From positions 1 through 28,027 of the forward strand of contig CAZCQG010000028.1 of NCBI GenBank assembly GCA_964500775.1: a stretch of DNA of 28,027 nucleotides, given 5' to 3'. The notes beneath the pieces are model-generated. The model was not told the DNA's origin. It searched no databases and worked only from the letters and a program-made list of their open reading frames with translations. Positions 1-9,312 of this stretch are shown here, in pieces (position 1 is the stretch's first letter; every line of letters begins with the position of its first letter). This stretch comes from CAZCQG01 sp964500775 (GTDB lineage Bacteria > Campylobacterota > Campylobacteria > Campylobacterales > CAZCQG01). The position numbers and the translations under genes were made by a program.

Positions 1-1547
1 TGCATAAAAGCGTAATCGTACGGTTAAGCGCCTTGGTCGCCTTTATCTTTGTTGCGTTTGCCTTGTGTGCATTGTTTATGATTCGTACGATAGACGACTA
101 TTTCCTCACCCACATCGAAGTGATAAAAAAGACTACCCTCGAAAACAAAAAGGCGCTCGCAAAAGAGCGCATCGAGAATATTATCCAAGCCATCGATATG
201 CAAAGAACCGTAGATATTCACGAGCCCGAGATACAAAAACAAAACATCATCGATGAGTTTAAAAACTGGTATTTCGGCGCAAACGAGAATGAATACCTTT
301 TTATCTACCGACTCGAAAATGCACAAGATACATTTTTCGCCACGATGCTAGTAAACCCCAATCGCCCCGATCTCGTAGGGGAAAAAATATCGTTGGAAAC
401 ACCCGATGCCGAGGGGAAGATGTTTCGCAAGGAGATGCTCCAAAAGCTCCTCAATGAAGGAGAGGCATTTGTATCTTATGTCTATAAAACACCCCAAAGC
501 GACGAGAGCGAAAATAAGCTCTCTTATTTTAAGTATTACCCCGAATGGCAATGGATAGTGGCAACGGGAATCTATCTCAAAGATATGGAAAAAGATTATA
601 GAAATGAGATAGAGAGCGCGAATGATATGACACGACTTTTGACGCAGGTGGTGACGGTCGTTTTTATCGTAATGGCGGTTTTTGCCTCGCTCATAATGTA
701 TCTCGCTATCCGCGTCCAAAAAGAGATAGCATCTCGGCAAATAGAGTATTTTCAAAACTATAACGATATTTTAAAAACCGAAGTGGAAGCGGAGGTAAAC
801 AAGAATCTCAAACTCATCGAAGAGAAAGAGCGCAACAAAGCTTTTATGCACCAACAAGCAAAAATGGCGGAAATGGGAAATATGATAAACGCCATCACCC
901 ACCAATGGAAACAGCCGCTCAACGTCCTCTCTCTTCTGCGGCAAGCGGTAGAAGATATAATCGGAGATCGGGAGAGAATCCCCATAAACGACAATGACGT
1001 ACAACGATACATGGAGCAGTCCAAAAGTCAAATCGAGTTTATGTCCCAAACCATTACCGATTTTCGAAATTTCCTAAACCCTTCAAAAGAGAAAGAGCGG
1101 TTTTTAATGTGTGAATCGGTAGCCAAGGTCTATACGATGTTTAAAAACGTCTACGCCAACAAAGGGGTGGAGATTCTCATAAAAGATCATAAACATTTTT
1201 ATGCGTACGGCTATCCGAGTGAATTTATGCACGTGGTGCTCATCGTGCTCAATAACGCAAGGGATGCCATACTTGAAAAAAACAAAGGGGGCGGTGTGAT
1301 TGAGTGCGACTTTGAAACTACCGACACTATGGGCATCATCTATATACGCGATGAGGGAGGGGGGATAAATCCGGAGGTGATGGAAAAGCTCTTCAAATCC
1401 CAAATCACCACCAAAGGGGAGCAAGGGACGGGAATCGGACTACGACTCGCTAGAGATATTATGGAAAAAAATATGGATGGAGAAATCAGCGTAAAAAACA
1501 CCCCAAAGGGAGCGGAGTTTACTTTAAAACTCCCCTTGGCTAATTAA
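1..1547 (+). CDS. Cache-domain sensor histidine kinase (5' end cut by one base)
   Basis: Membrane sensor kinase of a two-component system. The reading frame is open from base 3, and bases 1-2 (tg) would complete a start codon whose first base is outside the window. The protein would then start M-H-K-S-V and be 515 aa. A hydrophobic segment at about residues 5-27 is followed by a roughly 170-residue extracytoplasmic region. That region ends in a YYPEWQWIVATGIYL-like stretch typical of single Cache (sCache_2) sensors. A second membrane segment lies at about 212-235 and a charged coiled-coil linker at about 240-290, with no clear HAMP. The H-box HQWKQPLN has its phospho-accepting His at about 301. 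An N-box (LNNARDAI), a G1 box (DEGGGI) and a G2 box (GTGIGL) follow, so the ATPase domain looks complete. No response regulator is visible next to it; one could lie upstream of the window. It converges on the next gene with an 8-bp overlap. The ligand cannot be predicted. Confidence 0.9.
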   Translation, partial: HKSVIVRLSALVAFIFVAFALCALFMIRTIDDYFLTHIEVIKKTTLENKKALAKERIENIIQAIDMQRTVDIHEPEIQKQNIIDEFKNWYFGANENEYLFIYRLENAQDTFFATMLVNPNRPDLVGEKISLETPDAEGKMFRKEMLQKLLNEGEAFVSYVYKTPQSDESENKLSYFKYYPEWQWIVATGIYLKDMEKDYRNEIESANDMTRLLTQVVTVVFIVMAVFASLIMYLAIRVQKEIASRQIEYFQNYNDILKTEVEAEVNKNLKLIEEKERNKAFMHQQAKMAEMGNMINAITHQWKQPLNVLSLLRQAVEDIIGDRERIPINDNDVQRYMEQSKSQIEFMSQTITDFRNFLNPSKEKERFLMCESVAKVYTMFKNVYANKGVEILIKDHKHFYAYGYPSEFMHVVLIVLNNARDAILEKNKGGGVIECDFETTDTMGIIYIRDEGGGINPEVMEKLFKSQITTKGEQGTGIGLRLARDIMEKNMDGEISVKNTPKGAEFTLKLPLAN

Positions 1548-2832
1548 ATTCATCAAATGACAAAAGCCACTCATAAAGCGGCACCACCTCTATGGTTTTA
1601 TCTTCGATCTTTAGTGTCTCTTTTTTCTCTTTGGTCACCAAATACGCCCTATCAACATCTATATAACGCATCGCTTCTACTAGGGCGCGAATCTCTCTAT
1701 CAAAAGTATTTTTAGAATCTATCTCGTAACTCGCGTTGATTATGAGTTTTTTACCGTCTATTACCGCATAAAAATCAACCTCTTGCACCCTTTTAAGGTA
1801 ATAGACCTCTTTTGTCCTCCTCCGCAACTCTAAAAATACGGCATTTTCATAGAGTTTACTAAAGTCGGTCGACAAGGACGTATCGAATATATATTTAAAC
1901 CCCGTGTCCACGGCATATATTTTTTTCGGATTCCTCTGTTCTTCTTTGACAGAATCCCTAAAAACAGGAACGCTAAAGAGTGCGTACGCATCGCCGAGAT
2001 GAGAAAAATATTCAAACAACGTATCTTTGCTGAGCTTAAAACCTTGAGACTTGAAATCGTTAAACATCTTCGTGAGGCTCACAAGTGTAGAAATATTCGT
2101 AAACGAGTACCGAATTATATGCTTGAGTAGTGCGATATTTGTCACCCCGTAGCGCTCAATAATATCTTTATAAATTATCAAGTCCACATAGTCGCTGAGG
2201 ATTCTCTTTTGTATATCCACACTCTCGTCCAATATCTCGGGAAAGCCCCCTTTTTGCAAATACTCCTCTAGATGATGCTTGATAAAACTGAGGGATTTTG
2301 AAGAGTAGAGATTTGTCTTTATCTCTTTTTTCCCTAAGTACTCTTTGAAGGAAAACGGAAATATTTCATAGGTGAGGGTTCTCCCCCGAAGACTTGTTGC
2401 GATCTCGCTACTCAAGAGTTTCGAAGAACTGCCCGTGATATAGATAGAGAGATTTAAGGTGTCATATATCCTCCGCACAAACTGCTCCCAATGGGGTACA
2501 CTTTGCACTTCGTCTAAAAATATATAGACCCTCTCCTCTCTTTTTTGTGGAAAGAGCTCATAATATCCTTCTATCAAACCGTCTAAATCATTCAACGAGA
2601 CACCAAACAATCTATCATCTTCAAAGTTGATATAGATGATATTTTGGGGCGAGACTTTACTTTTGAGTCTATTTATAAGATCAAACAATATGTATGTTTT
2701 TCCGCATCGCCGCACCCCTATCAAAGAGACTATTTTCTTGCTCTCTAGGGGTATATCGTACTCTCTGCGAAATATATGTTTTAGCTCTCTTTGTTGAAAA
2801 TCAACAATAGCTTTTTTAAACACCTCTTTCAT
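1540..2832 (-). CDS. AAA ATPase, DUF4143 family (archaeal-type ATPase fold)
   Basis: P-loop ATPase of the large bacterial and archaeal 'AAA_14 plus DUF4143' family, whose cellular role is mostly unknown. The Walker A motif GVRRCGKT is at residues 39-46 and the Walker B motif YIFLDEVQ ends in D107-E108. A sensor-like YITGSSSKLL and the LRGRTLTYEIFPFSFKEYL block typical of these proteins follow. The C-terminal half has the DUF4143 pattern (YAVDTGFKY, LENAVFLELRRR, EVDFYAV), resembling a degenerate nuclease-like fold. I chose the ATG at 2832 (430 aa) because AAGGA lies about 6 nt upstream. A TTG eight codons earlier is possible but has no better ribosome site. These ATPases are often scattered accessory genes. 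It sits between a kinase on the opposite strand and the end of the efflux operon, with no functional link visible. Confidence 0.88.
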   Translation of the reverse strand: MKEVFKKAIVDFQQRELKHIFRREYDIPLESKKIVSLIGVRRCGKTYILFDLINRLKSKVSPQNIIYINFEDDRLFGVSLNDLDGLIEGYYELFPQKREERVYIFLDEVQSVPHWEQFVRRIYDTLNLSIYITGSSSKLLSSEIATSLRGRTLTYEIFPFSFKEYLGKKEIKTNLYSSKSLSFIKHHLEEYLQKGGFPEILDESVDIQKRILSDYVDLIIYKDIIERYGVTNIALLKHIIRYSFTNISTLVSLTKMFNDFKSQGFKLSKDTLFEYFSHLGDAYALFSVPVFRDSVKEEQRNPKKIYAVDTGFKYIFDTSLSTDFSKLYENAVFLELRRRTKEVYYLKRVQEVDFYAVIDGKKLIINASYEIDSKNTFDREIRALVEAMRYIDVDRAYLVTKEKKETLKIEDKTIEVVPLYEWLLSFDEFN

Positions 2833-2902
2833 AATTATCCTTTTCAATAAGGACAATTATATCTATATTCGGTATTTTTATCAAGTACTAATTTGTGCAT
2901 AA

Positions 2903-4291
2903 TTAATCTTCTTTATCGTACTCCCAACCGCCCCCGAGTGCTTTATAGAGCGTGATAGAAGCGGCGAGGGCATTTTGTTTGTACGAAGTAGTAGCTATGC
3001 GTGAAGCATAAAGCATCCTCTCGGCATCCAATAATTCTAAATAACTAGAATATCCATTCTCAAAACGAGCTTTTACTATCGCTTGGGTTTTTTCTAATAG
3101 CTCGGTCTCTTTTTTACTACTTAGGTAGGATTCTCGCGCGCTTTGGTAGCGTACAAGTGCCTCTTTCACCTCTCTAAACGCCGATTTTAGCGTCTTTTCG
3201 TATGTGAGTGCGGCTATGGCTTTTTGGCTCTCCGCACTCTCCACGCCGCCGCTTGTTTTGCCGAAATTAAGAAGCGGCATAGCGAGTGCACCGCCGTAAT
3301 TCCACACACTAGCACTCGATTGGGCGAGGTTGTTTAAATCGGTACTCGCATACCCGAGTGCGCCGCTAAGCGATATAGTCGGGAAATACGCGCTTCTTGC
3401 CACACCGACGAGGGCATTTGTCGCTTTGAGCGATTCGAGTGCCGCTTTTACGTCGGGGCGACGCTCTAAAATATCTGATGGGAGATTCTTCGGAATCTCT
3501 AGCGTATCGGGCAAAACGCCGCTAGTCGTAACGTCTGCTTCAAAGTAGCTACTCGGTGCACTCCCCAAAAGCTCTTTAAACGCACTTTTTGCAAGTTCTA
3601 AACGCTCGTTTGTATTTTGCAAAGCGATCTTTGCCGTTTCTACTTGGATGTTTGCTTGATGGAGCGTGAGGAGATCCGCGCTCCCGACGCCATACTCTTT
3701 CTCTCTATATGCCGCTTCGCTTTCTCTTGCATTGAGCGTCTCTTGGGCTATGTTCTTTTGCTCCTCCAAAGAGATGATAGAAAAATAGCTCTCCGCCAAT
3801 GTAGCGATTAGAGAGATACGCAATGCTTGTGCACTTGCCTCGGCACTTGAAAGCACGGCGCTTGCAGCATCTTTCGTGCTTTGTACCCTCCCGAAAAGAT
3901 CAAGTTCGTAGCTTAGGATCCCGCTTAAAGCGTAGTTTTCGTAGGTGTGGCGCGTATTTACGGGATAGCTTTCGTTACTCGTCCGAGTTTTACTCCCCTG
4001 CCCTGTTCCTTCGAGTGACGGGAGTTGATCGGAGACGGCTATTTTGAGTGATGCACGCGCTTGATCGATTTTTAAAGCCGCCTCTTTAAGATCGTAGTTG
4101 TTTTTGAAAAGCTCCTCAATATAGCCGTCCAAATAGGAATCATGAAAGCTCTTCCAATACGTGAGTAGATTCGTACTCGCGTTAGAATCAAATATCTTTG
4201 GATTCGTAAAACTCGGCACTTCGAGATTCGGAGCTAATGAGCAGCCGCCCAAAAGTAAGGCGCTAAGCCATATCGTATATACTTTACTCAT
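2903..4291 (-). CDS. cmeC: RND efflux outer membrane lipoprotein (TolC/OprM/CmeC-like)
   Basis: Outer membrane channel of a tripartite RND exporter (NodT/OMF family), 462 aa, the usual length. The N-terminus is a lipoprotein signal peptide with lipobox LLGGC and lipidated Cys17. The rest shows the duplicated alpha-helical barrel pattern, with phrases such as YELDLFGRVQSTKDAA, ERRPDVKAALESLKATNA and FENGYSSYLELLDAER. The start is supported by GAGGAG about 7 nt upstream. The gene overlaps the end of the RND pump gene by 8 bp, so translation is probably coupled. It is third in the order fusion protein, pump, outer membrane factor, as in Campylobacter cmeABC. The symbol rests on locus architecture and family; an orthologous OprM-type name would be equally fair. 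It is the last gene of the eight-gene minus-strand run. Confidence 0.9.
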   Translation of the reverse strand: MSKVYTIWLSALLLGGCSLAPNLEVPSFTNPKIFDSNASTNLLTYWKSFHDSYLDGYIEELFKNNYDLKEAALKIDQARASLKIAVSDQLPSLEGTGQGSKTRTSNESYPVNTRHTYENYALSGILSYELDLFGRVQSTKDAASAVLSSAEASAQALRISLIATLAESYFSIISLEEQKNIAQETLNARESEAAYREKEYGVGSADLLTLHQANIQVETAKIALQNTNERLELAKSAFKELLGSAPSSYFEADVTTSGVLPDTLEIPKNLPSDILERRPDVKAALESLKATNALVGVARSAYFPTISLSGALGYASTDLNNLAQSSASVWNYGGALAMPLLNFGKTSGGVESAESQKAIAALTYEKTLKSAFREVKEALVRYQSARESYLSSKKETELLEKTQAIVKARFENGYSSYLELLDAERMLYASRIATTSYKQNALAASITLYKALGGGWEYDKED

Positions 4292-7200
4292 GGCCTGCTC
4301 CTCGTATCTTTGTAAATATTTTTTTACTGAATTTCTCCAAATAATAATAGAAAAACGGCACGAAAAACGTCGCCACGAATGTCGCGAGAATCATCCCTCC
4401 GATGACCCCCGTACCGATAGCATGCCTACTCGCCGCACCCGCACCGCTACTAAGTGCCAGCGGTAGCACGCCGATAGTAAAGGCGAGCGAAGTCATAACG
4501 ATGGGTCGGAATCTAAGCTTAGAAGCCTCTATCGTCGCTTCTAGCAGATCGACACCAGCACGCGTCCGCTGCATCGCAAACTCTACGATAAGAATCGCAT
4601 TTTTCGCCGAAAGCCCTATGAGCGTCACAAGTCCGATTTGGAAATAGATGTCGTTCTCTATACCGCGCAGCCAAATAGCGAGTACCGCTCCAAGCACCGC
4701 GAACGGTACGGCAGTGACGACGGCAAGAGGGACGAGCCATCGCTCATACTGCGCCGCAAGGATCAAAAAGACCATCACGATACCGAATATAAACGCGTTC
4801 ATTGAGCTATCGCCCACCTCTTTTTCCTGATACGACGTTCCTGCCCACGCTACGGTGTAACCTTCTGGAAGTACCTCACTCGCGCACTCTTCGATGGCAC
4901 GCAGCGCATCACCCGATGAGAAGCCGGGTTTGGGCTCTCCTAAAACTTTCGCGGCAGGGAAAAGGTTGAACCGCTCTACGATGTCTGCTCCGAGTTTCTT
5001 TTTCATCGTTATAAGCGTGCTCAAAGGGATAAGCTTCCCTTCGCTATTGCGTACAAAAACATCTTTAAGGTCATTTGGATTCTCACGGTAGCGCATATCT
5101 GATTGGATATTGACCTTAAACGTCTTGCCGTACATATTGAAATCATTCACATAATACGCTCCGAACGTGCTTTGCATCGTAGAAAACACATCAGTGATAG
5201 AGACCCCTAGGCTTTTGGCTTTTTCCCTGTCTACTTCCGCTTCGTACTGCGGTACGCGTACGTCTAGCGTACTGCGCACCATCGTGAGCTCGGGTCTCGC
5301 GTTCGCCTTTTGGACTATTTCATTGACGTAGTTACTAAGGTCGTATATACTCCCTCCCGTCCTATCTTGGACGTACATCTCAAAGCCTCCCGTCATACTA
5401 AGCCCCATAATAGGCGGCGGAGAAAGCGGGAAAATAAACGCGTCGCGATTTGCCATAAACTGTCCCATAAATTGCCCTGCAAGAGCCTGCGAGTGTTGCG
5501 AAGGGAGCGGACGCAAATCCCAATCTTTGAGCGGTACGAAAGAGATACCCGAACTTGTTTTCATAGCAAACGAGACGATGTCAAAACCCGCAAGTCCGAT
5601 GACGTGCGCTACGTTTGGATTTTGTCTCATAGTCTCGCTGATAGTGTCACGCACCGCTTCGGTTCTTTTTAAACTCGACGCGGGAGGCAAGGAATCTATG
5701 ACCATCAAGAAACCTTTGTCTTCCATCGGCACAAGCCCGGTAGGGACTTTTTGTAGCAAGGAAACACCCAATGCACCCAACCCTAGAAAAAGTATGAGCG
5801 TTACGATGCCGAGTTTAATAAACATTTTTACGCCACTTTGAAACTTAAATGTCAAAAAGTCGAAAAACTCATTGAACTTTCGGACAATCCAAAAAGGTTT
5901 TGGCTCATGCTCTTTTAAGAAAATAGCGCAAAGTGCGGGAGTGAGGCTCAATGCCACAAGTCCGCTGATACCTACGGATACGACGATAGTGGTCGCAAAC
6001 TGCTTATACATCTGCCCCGTAAATCCACCCATAAAGGTGACGGGTAAAAATACCGCCGAGAGGACGAGTACGATAGCGATAATAGGAGATGTGACCTCGT
6101 GCATCGCGTGTATCGTCGCCTCTTTGACGCTCATATTTTTCTCTCGCAACGTCCGCTCAACGTTTTCTATAACGATAATAGCGTCATCCACGACAATGCC
6201 TATGGCGAGAATGAGGGCGAAGAGCGTCAAGAGGTTGATGGAGAATCCAAGCATATAAAATCCCGCAAACGTCCCAATGATAGAGACGGGAACGGCGAGT
6301 ATAGGGATGATGGTCGCGCGGATATTTTGCAAAAAGAAATAGACGACTATCGTCACCAAAAGCATCGCTTCGATAAAAGTCTTGATGACCTCTTGGATGG
6401 AGATTCTGACAAACTTCGTAGTGTTGTACGGAACTTCGTATTTCACGCTATCGGGAAACTGCGCGGCGATCTTCTCCATCCTCGCATTTACCGCATCTGC
6501 TGTGGCTAGCGCGTTTGCGCCCGATTGCAAAAATATCCCGATGGCGATACTCGGGTTGCCGTCCATCGTGGCGCTAAAGTTGTAGGTCTGCGAGCCGAGT
6601 TCCACCGTTGCCACGTCTCTTATTTTGAGGCTGGAGCCATCACTATTACTGCGGATAATGATATTGCTAAACTCGCTAGGATCGGTAAATCTCCCCTTGG
6701 TAGTGATGGTATAGGTAAACGCCGAATCGCCTCCGATAGGCTCTGCACCTATCTGCCCTGCGGCAAACTGGGAGTTTTGCTCACGCACTACTTTGATAAC
6801 ATCGCTTGGAGTGAGAGAGTATTTTGCCAAAACATCGGGCTTGAGCCAGATTCGTATCGAGTAGTCTTTGCCCCCGAATAAGAATACGTCCCCTACCCCC
6901 TCTATCCTTTTGAGGTCGTCTACGACGTTTATTAGTGCGTAGTTTGAAAGAAAGAGCGGCGCGTATTTTTGTCCTTCGGAATAGAGCGTGATCACCTCTA
7001 GGATAGAGGTCGATTTCTCCGTGACGGTGACACCGAAATCTTGCACTTCATCGGGGAGTTTCGTGAGTGCGGCTTGGACTTTGTTATTGACATCTACCAC
7101 CGCATCATCGGGATCCGTCCCTATCTCAAAAAATACGTTGAGCCGCAAAGAGCCGTCTGAAGCAGAGCTAGAGGAGATATATATCATATTATCCACACCG

Positions 7201-7412
7201 TTTATCGCTTGCTCTAGCGGGGATGCGACCGTTTTACTGATAGTCTCCGCGCTCGCGCCCGGATAGTTCGTGCTCACGCTCACTTGCGGCGGGACGACTT
7301 TTGGATACTCCTCGATAGCGAGATTCCGCATACTTGCCAAACCCGCGAGTATTATCACGATAGCGACGACGGTGGCGAATATCGGACGGTAAATAAAAAA
7401 TTTTGAAAACAT
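4284..7412 (-). CDS. cmeB: RND multidrug efflux pump, inner membrane subunit (AcrB/CmeB-like, HAE1 family)
   Basis: Proton-driven inner membrane transporter that moves hydrophobic and amphiphilic compounds from the periplasm and membrane into the outer membrane channel. The length is 1042 aa, typical of AcrB, MexB and CmeB. The N-terminal FFIYRPIFATVVAI motif is the standard first transmembrane helix. TM4 carries GIVVDDAIIVIENVER with the proton-relay aspartates D409-D410. TM10 carries GLSAKNAILIVEFA with K937, so the relay residues are present. Two large periplasmic loops (about residues 30-340 and 560-870) fit the porter and docking domains. The gene starts 9 nt after the fusion protein gene and overlaps the outer membrane factor gene. 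Substrates cannot be read from sequence, but the HAE1-type motifs make drug, bile-salt or solvent export more likely than metal export. Confidence 0.95.
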   Translation of the reverse strand: MFSKFFIYRPIFATVVAIVIILAGLASMRNLAIEEYPKVVPPQVSVSTNYPGASAETISKTVASPLEQAINGVDNMIYISSSSASDGSLRLNVFFEIGTDPDDAVVDVNNKVQAALTKLPDEVQDFGVTVTEKSTSILEVITLYSEGQKYAPLFLSNYALINVVDDLKRIEGVGDVFLFGGKDYSIRIWLKPDVLAKYSLTPSDVIKVVREQNSQFAAGQIGAEPIGGDSAFTYTITTKGRFTDPSEFSNIIIRSNSDGSSLKIRDVATVELGSQTYNFSATMDGNPSIAIGIFLQSGANALATADAVNARMEKIAAQFPDSVKYEVPYNTTKFVRISIQEVIKTFIEAMLLVTIVVYFFLQNIRATIIPILAVPVSIIGTFAGFYMLGFSINLLTLFALILAIGIVVDDAIIVIENVERTLREKNMSVKEATIHAMHEVTSPIIAIVLVLSAVFLPVTFMGGFTGQMYKQFATTIVVSVGISGLVALSLTPALCAIFLKEHEPKPFWIVRKFNEFFDFLTFKFQSGVKMFIKLGIVTLILFLGLGALGVSLLQKVPTGLVPMEDKGFLMVIDSLPPASSLKRTEAVRDTISETMRQNPNVAHVIGLAGFDIVSFAMKTSSGISFVPLKDWDLRPLPSQHSQALAGQFMGQFMANRDAFIFPLSPPPIMGLSMTGGFEMYVQDRTGGSIYDLSNYVNEIVQKANARPELTMVRSTLDVRVPQYEAEVDREKAKSLGVSITDVFSTMQSTFGAYYVNDFNMYGKTFKVNIQSDMRYRENPNDLKDVFVRNSEGKLIPLSTLITMKKKLGADIVERFNLFPAAKVLGEPKPGFSSGDALRAIEECASEVLPEGYTVAWAGTSYQEKEVGDSSMNAFIFGIVMVFLILAAQYERWLVPLAVVTAVPFAVLGAVLAIWLRGIENDIYFQIGLVTLIGLSAKNAILIVEFAMQRTRAGVDLLEATIEASKLRFRPIVMTSLAFTIGVLPLALSSGAGAASRHAIGTGVIGGMILATFVATFFVPFFYYYLEKFSKKIFTKIRGAGHE

Positions 7413-7421
7413 TAGGATTCC

Positions 7422-8576
7422 TTACTTCACGTCAGGCTTTGGTTCTTTGCCTGTTTCTATCGCCTCTACCGGCATTGCCGGGCGAATCTTTATAAAGTTG
7501 TCGAGGATGAGCGTTTCGCCCCCTTTAAGCCCGCTAAGCACTATCTGCAACTCTTTTGTAGTGTCGCCCAAAACTACGGGTGTGGGTGTCACTTTAGAAT
7601 CTACGAGGGTATAGACAAGTGCGCCTTGCGCGGTTTGCATCACCGCTTTTTGCGGGATAGCGACGACCTCTTTTGCATATACTCCCTCTATGACGATTCT
7701 CGCAAAAGATCCTGCGATGAGTCGCCCATCGTTATTTTCAAATACCGCTCTCGCTTGGACACTTTGCGTCACGGGATCGATCTTGCTATCGATAAAATCT
7801 ATTTTTCCGATAGGGGCATCTTCGTAGCCATCGCCGAGAAGTTTTATCTTGATTTGCGCATCGCTTCTTAGCTGCTCTAGGTTTATCCCGCGCGCAAGGT
7901 CACTCTGTGGGATAGAAAATTCTGCTTGCAGCGTATCGGTTTTTGTGAGTGTAGTAAGGGTGGTATTTGCCGAAGATGTCCCGACGTAGTTGCCCAAGTC
8001 TTGGATATTTTTCCCTGCGATTCCGTCAAACGGGGCTTTTACGCTGCAATATTCAAGATTGATTTTGCTCTCTTTGAGTAATGCTTTTGCGTATTTCACT
8101 TGCGCTTCTGCCCTCTCATACGCAGAGACGAGAGTATCATAATCTCTTTCGCTTATCGCTTCTTGGGCTTTGAGCTTCTCGCCTCGTGCCATATCGCGCG
8201 TAGCTTGTTTGAAAGCCGCTTCGCTTTGGGCGAGATTTGCTTCTGCGCTTTGTGCTTTTGCTTCATATACTTCAGGGTCTATCGTATAAAGGAGTGTCCC
8301 TTTTTTGACAAAGCTCCCTTCGGTAAAGTGTTGTGACAAAAGCGTACCGGGGACTTTCGCGATGATCGCGGCCTCTTGGATACTTTTTATCGTAGCGGGA
8401 TATTCAAAATACAACGGAATATCGCTTTTTTGCGTCTGCATTACCGAGACTTTCATAAGCGGCATTTTCGGTGCTTCCGCTTTTTTCTCTCCATCGCTAA
8501 AATAGTCGCATCCGCCTATAAAAAGGATTGCTCCGACGAACAAAAACGCTATAAAATACTTTCGCTTGAACTGCAT
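7422..8576 (-). CDS. cmeA: RND efflux periplasmic adaptor lipoprotein (AcrA/CmeA-like)
   Basis: Membrane fusion protein that bridges the RND pump and the outer membrane channel, 384 aa. A lipoprotein signal peptide with FIGGC puts the lipidated Cys at residue 23, anchoring it to the periplasmic face of the inner membrane. The order is typical: a lipoyl half-motif near residues 65-95 (IAKVPGTLLSQHFTEGSFVKKG region), a coiled-coil hairpin at about 100-165, a second lipoyl half (YCSVKAPFDGIAGK region), then beta-barrel and membrane-proximal domains. AGGA lies about 8 nt upstream of the ATG. Seventy-eight bp separate it from the upstream TetR gene, and that space holds a perfect palindrome at 8608-8627 that is probably the repressor's operator. 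It is the first gene of the pump trio. Confidence 0.93.
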   Translation of the reverse strand: MQFKRKYFIAFLFVGAILFIGGCDYFSDGEKKAEAPKMPLMKVSVMQTQKSDIPLYFEYPATIKSIQEAAIIAKVPGTLLSQHFTEGSFVKKGTLLYTIDPEVYEAKAQSAEANLAQSEAAFKQATRDMARGEKLKAQEAISERDYDTLVSAYERAEAQVKYAKALLKESKINLEYCSVKAPFDGIAGKNIQDLGNYVGTSSANTTLTTLTKTDTLQAEFSIPQSDLARGINLEQLRSDAQIKIKLLGDGYEDAPIGKIDFIDSKIDPVTQSVQARAVFENNDGRLIAGSFARIVIEGVYAKEVVAIPQKAVMQTAQGALVYTLVDSKVTPTPVVLGDTTKELQIVLSGLKGGETLILDNFIKIRPAMPVEAIETGKEPKPDVK

Positions 8577-8607
8577 ATTTTTTTCCTATGGTTTTGAGAT
8601 ATATAAA

Positions 8608-8627
8608 AGTGTAATAATAATTACACT
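8608..8627. promoter_or_regulatory. Candidate TetR/CmeR operator palindrome
   Basis: A perfect inverted repeat with 8-bp arms and a 4-bp centre, AGTGTAAT-AATA-ATTACACT, lies between the TetR gene and the adaptor gene. Its core TGTAAT-N4-ATTACA matches, as I recall it, the CmeR box of Campylobacter jejuni (TGTAATAAATATTACA) in arm sequence and spacing. It lies just downstream of a TATAAT on the minus strand (complement of 8640-8645) and 31 bp upstream of the adaptor start. Bound repressor there would block the pump promoter. Binding by the neighbouring TetR protein is inferred. Confidence 0.75.
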
Positions 8628-8639
8628 ATAAGAATTGGA

Positions 8640-8645
8640 ATTATA
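8640..8645 (-). promoter_or_regulatory. Possible -10 element for the efflux genes
   Basis: TATAAT on the minus strand, 12 bp upstream of the operator palindrome and inside the 78-bp gap after the TetR gene. A start site around 8633 would leave the operator in the initial transcribed region. A second candidate is the TATATA at about 8601-8606, with a -35 inside the operator. No convincing -35 is seen for either. Confidence 0.4.
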
Positions 8646-8654
8646 GTTTGTTAT

Positions 8655-9302
8655 TTATTTAGTTTCAATAGAAGAGCGGTAGCCGATGCAAAAAAAGAAA
8701 CGCTTTATCGCCTTTTTCGTAATCGTTTCGATCTCTTTATGAAGGTCTTGCGCGCTTTTATAGCCGACCAATAGGCGGAAATGGTGCGGTTCTTTGAGGA
8801 GAACTAGCAGTAAATCGGCGCTATCTTCAAAGTCATCTATCGGTATATTTTCGTTTTGGGCGTAGTGTCGCAAGATTTTTATAAGGAGTTCTCGAGTTTT
8901 TTGCGGGGCGTTTTCATAAAACAATGTGCCGATACTATTTTGCTCGCGTTGGCACTCCGCGACTATGATTCTAAAAAACTTCACGGACTCTTCGGTAAAT
9001 AAGACATTTAAAAATCGAACCGAAAAGTAGTGCAACGCCTCCTCAAAACTAAGCTCGATTAGTTTTTCACAATCGCTAAATTGCGCATAGAAAAGATCGA
9101 CTTTCCGCTCTAATATCGCTAAAAGCAATCCCTCTTTATTACCGAAATATTTATAGAGCGTCGCAAGTGAGCCGCCCGCTTTTTTCACCACGTCGTTAAG
9201 TGAGCATTTCTCAAATCCGTACTCGAAAAATATCTCCGTCGCGACATCGAGAATCTTGTCGTATCGTGCCTGCCCGCGTGCGCTTAGTTGATTTTTTTTC
9301 AA
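8655..9302 (-). CDS. cmeR: TetR-family repressor of the efflux operon (CmeR-like)
   Basis: One-component repressor, 215 aa, with an N-terminal TetR DNA-binding domain (residues about 10-57, containing SLNDVVKKAGGSLATLYKYFGNKEGLLLAIL-like helices) and a helical ligand-binding domain. I start it at the TTG at 9302, preceded by AAAAGG at good spacing. The longer frame to 9365 would overlap the upstream gene by more than 50 bp and add a non-TetR leader. Ten nt separate it from the end of the radical SAM gene, so it can be co-transcribed with the msrPQ group. Its position upstream of the adaptor gene, in the same direction, is the cmeRABC arrangement. Family members release DNA when the exported compounds bind. 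The proposed operator is 8608-8627. Confidence 0.88.
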   Translation of the reverse strand: MKKNQLSARGQARYDKILDVATEIFFEYGFEKCSLNDVVKKAGGSLATLYKYFGNKEGLLLAILERKVDLFYAQFSDCEKLIELSFEEALHYFSVRFLNVLFTEESVKFFRIIVAECQREQNSIGTLFYENAPQKTRELLIKILRHYAQNENIPIDDFEDSADLLLVLLKEPHHFRLLVGYKSAQDLHKEIETITKKAIKRFFFCIGYRSSIETK

Positions 9303-9312
9303 CCTTGACCTT

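Noticed and set aside
5310..6509. Several 120-136-codon plus-strand frames opposite the RND pump gene
   Set aside because: The opposite strand encodes an unmistakable RND pump; these frames have basic, low-complexity products and no family features.
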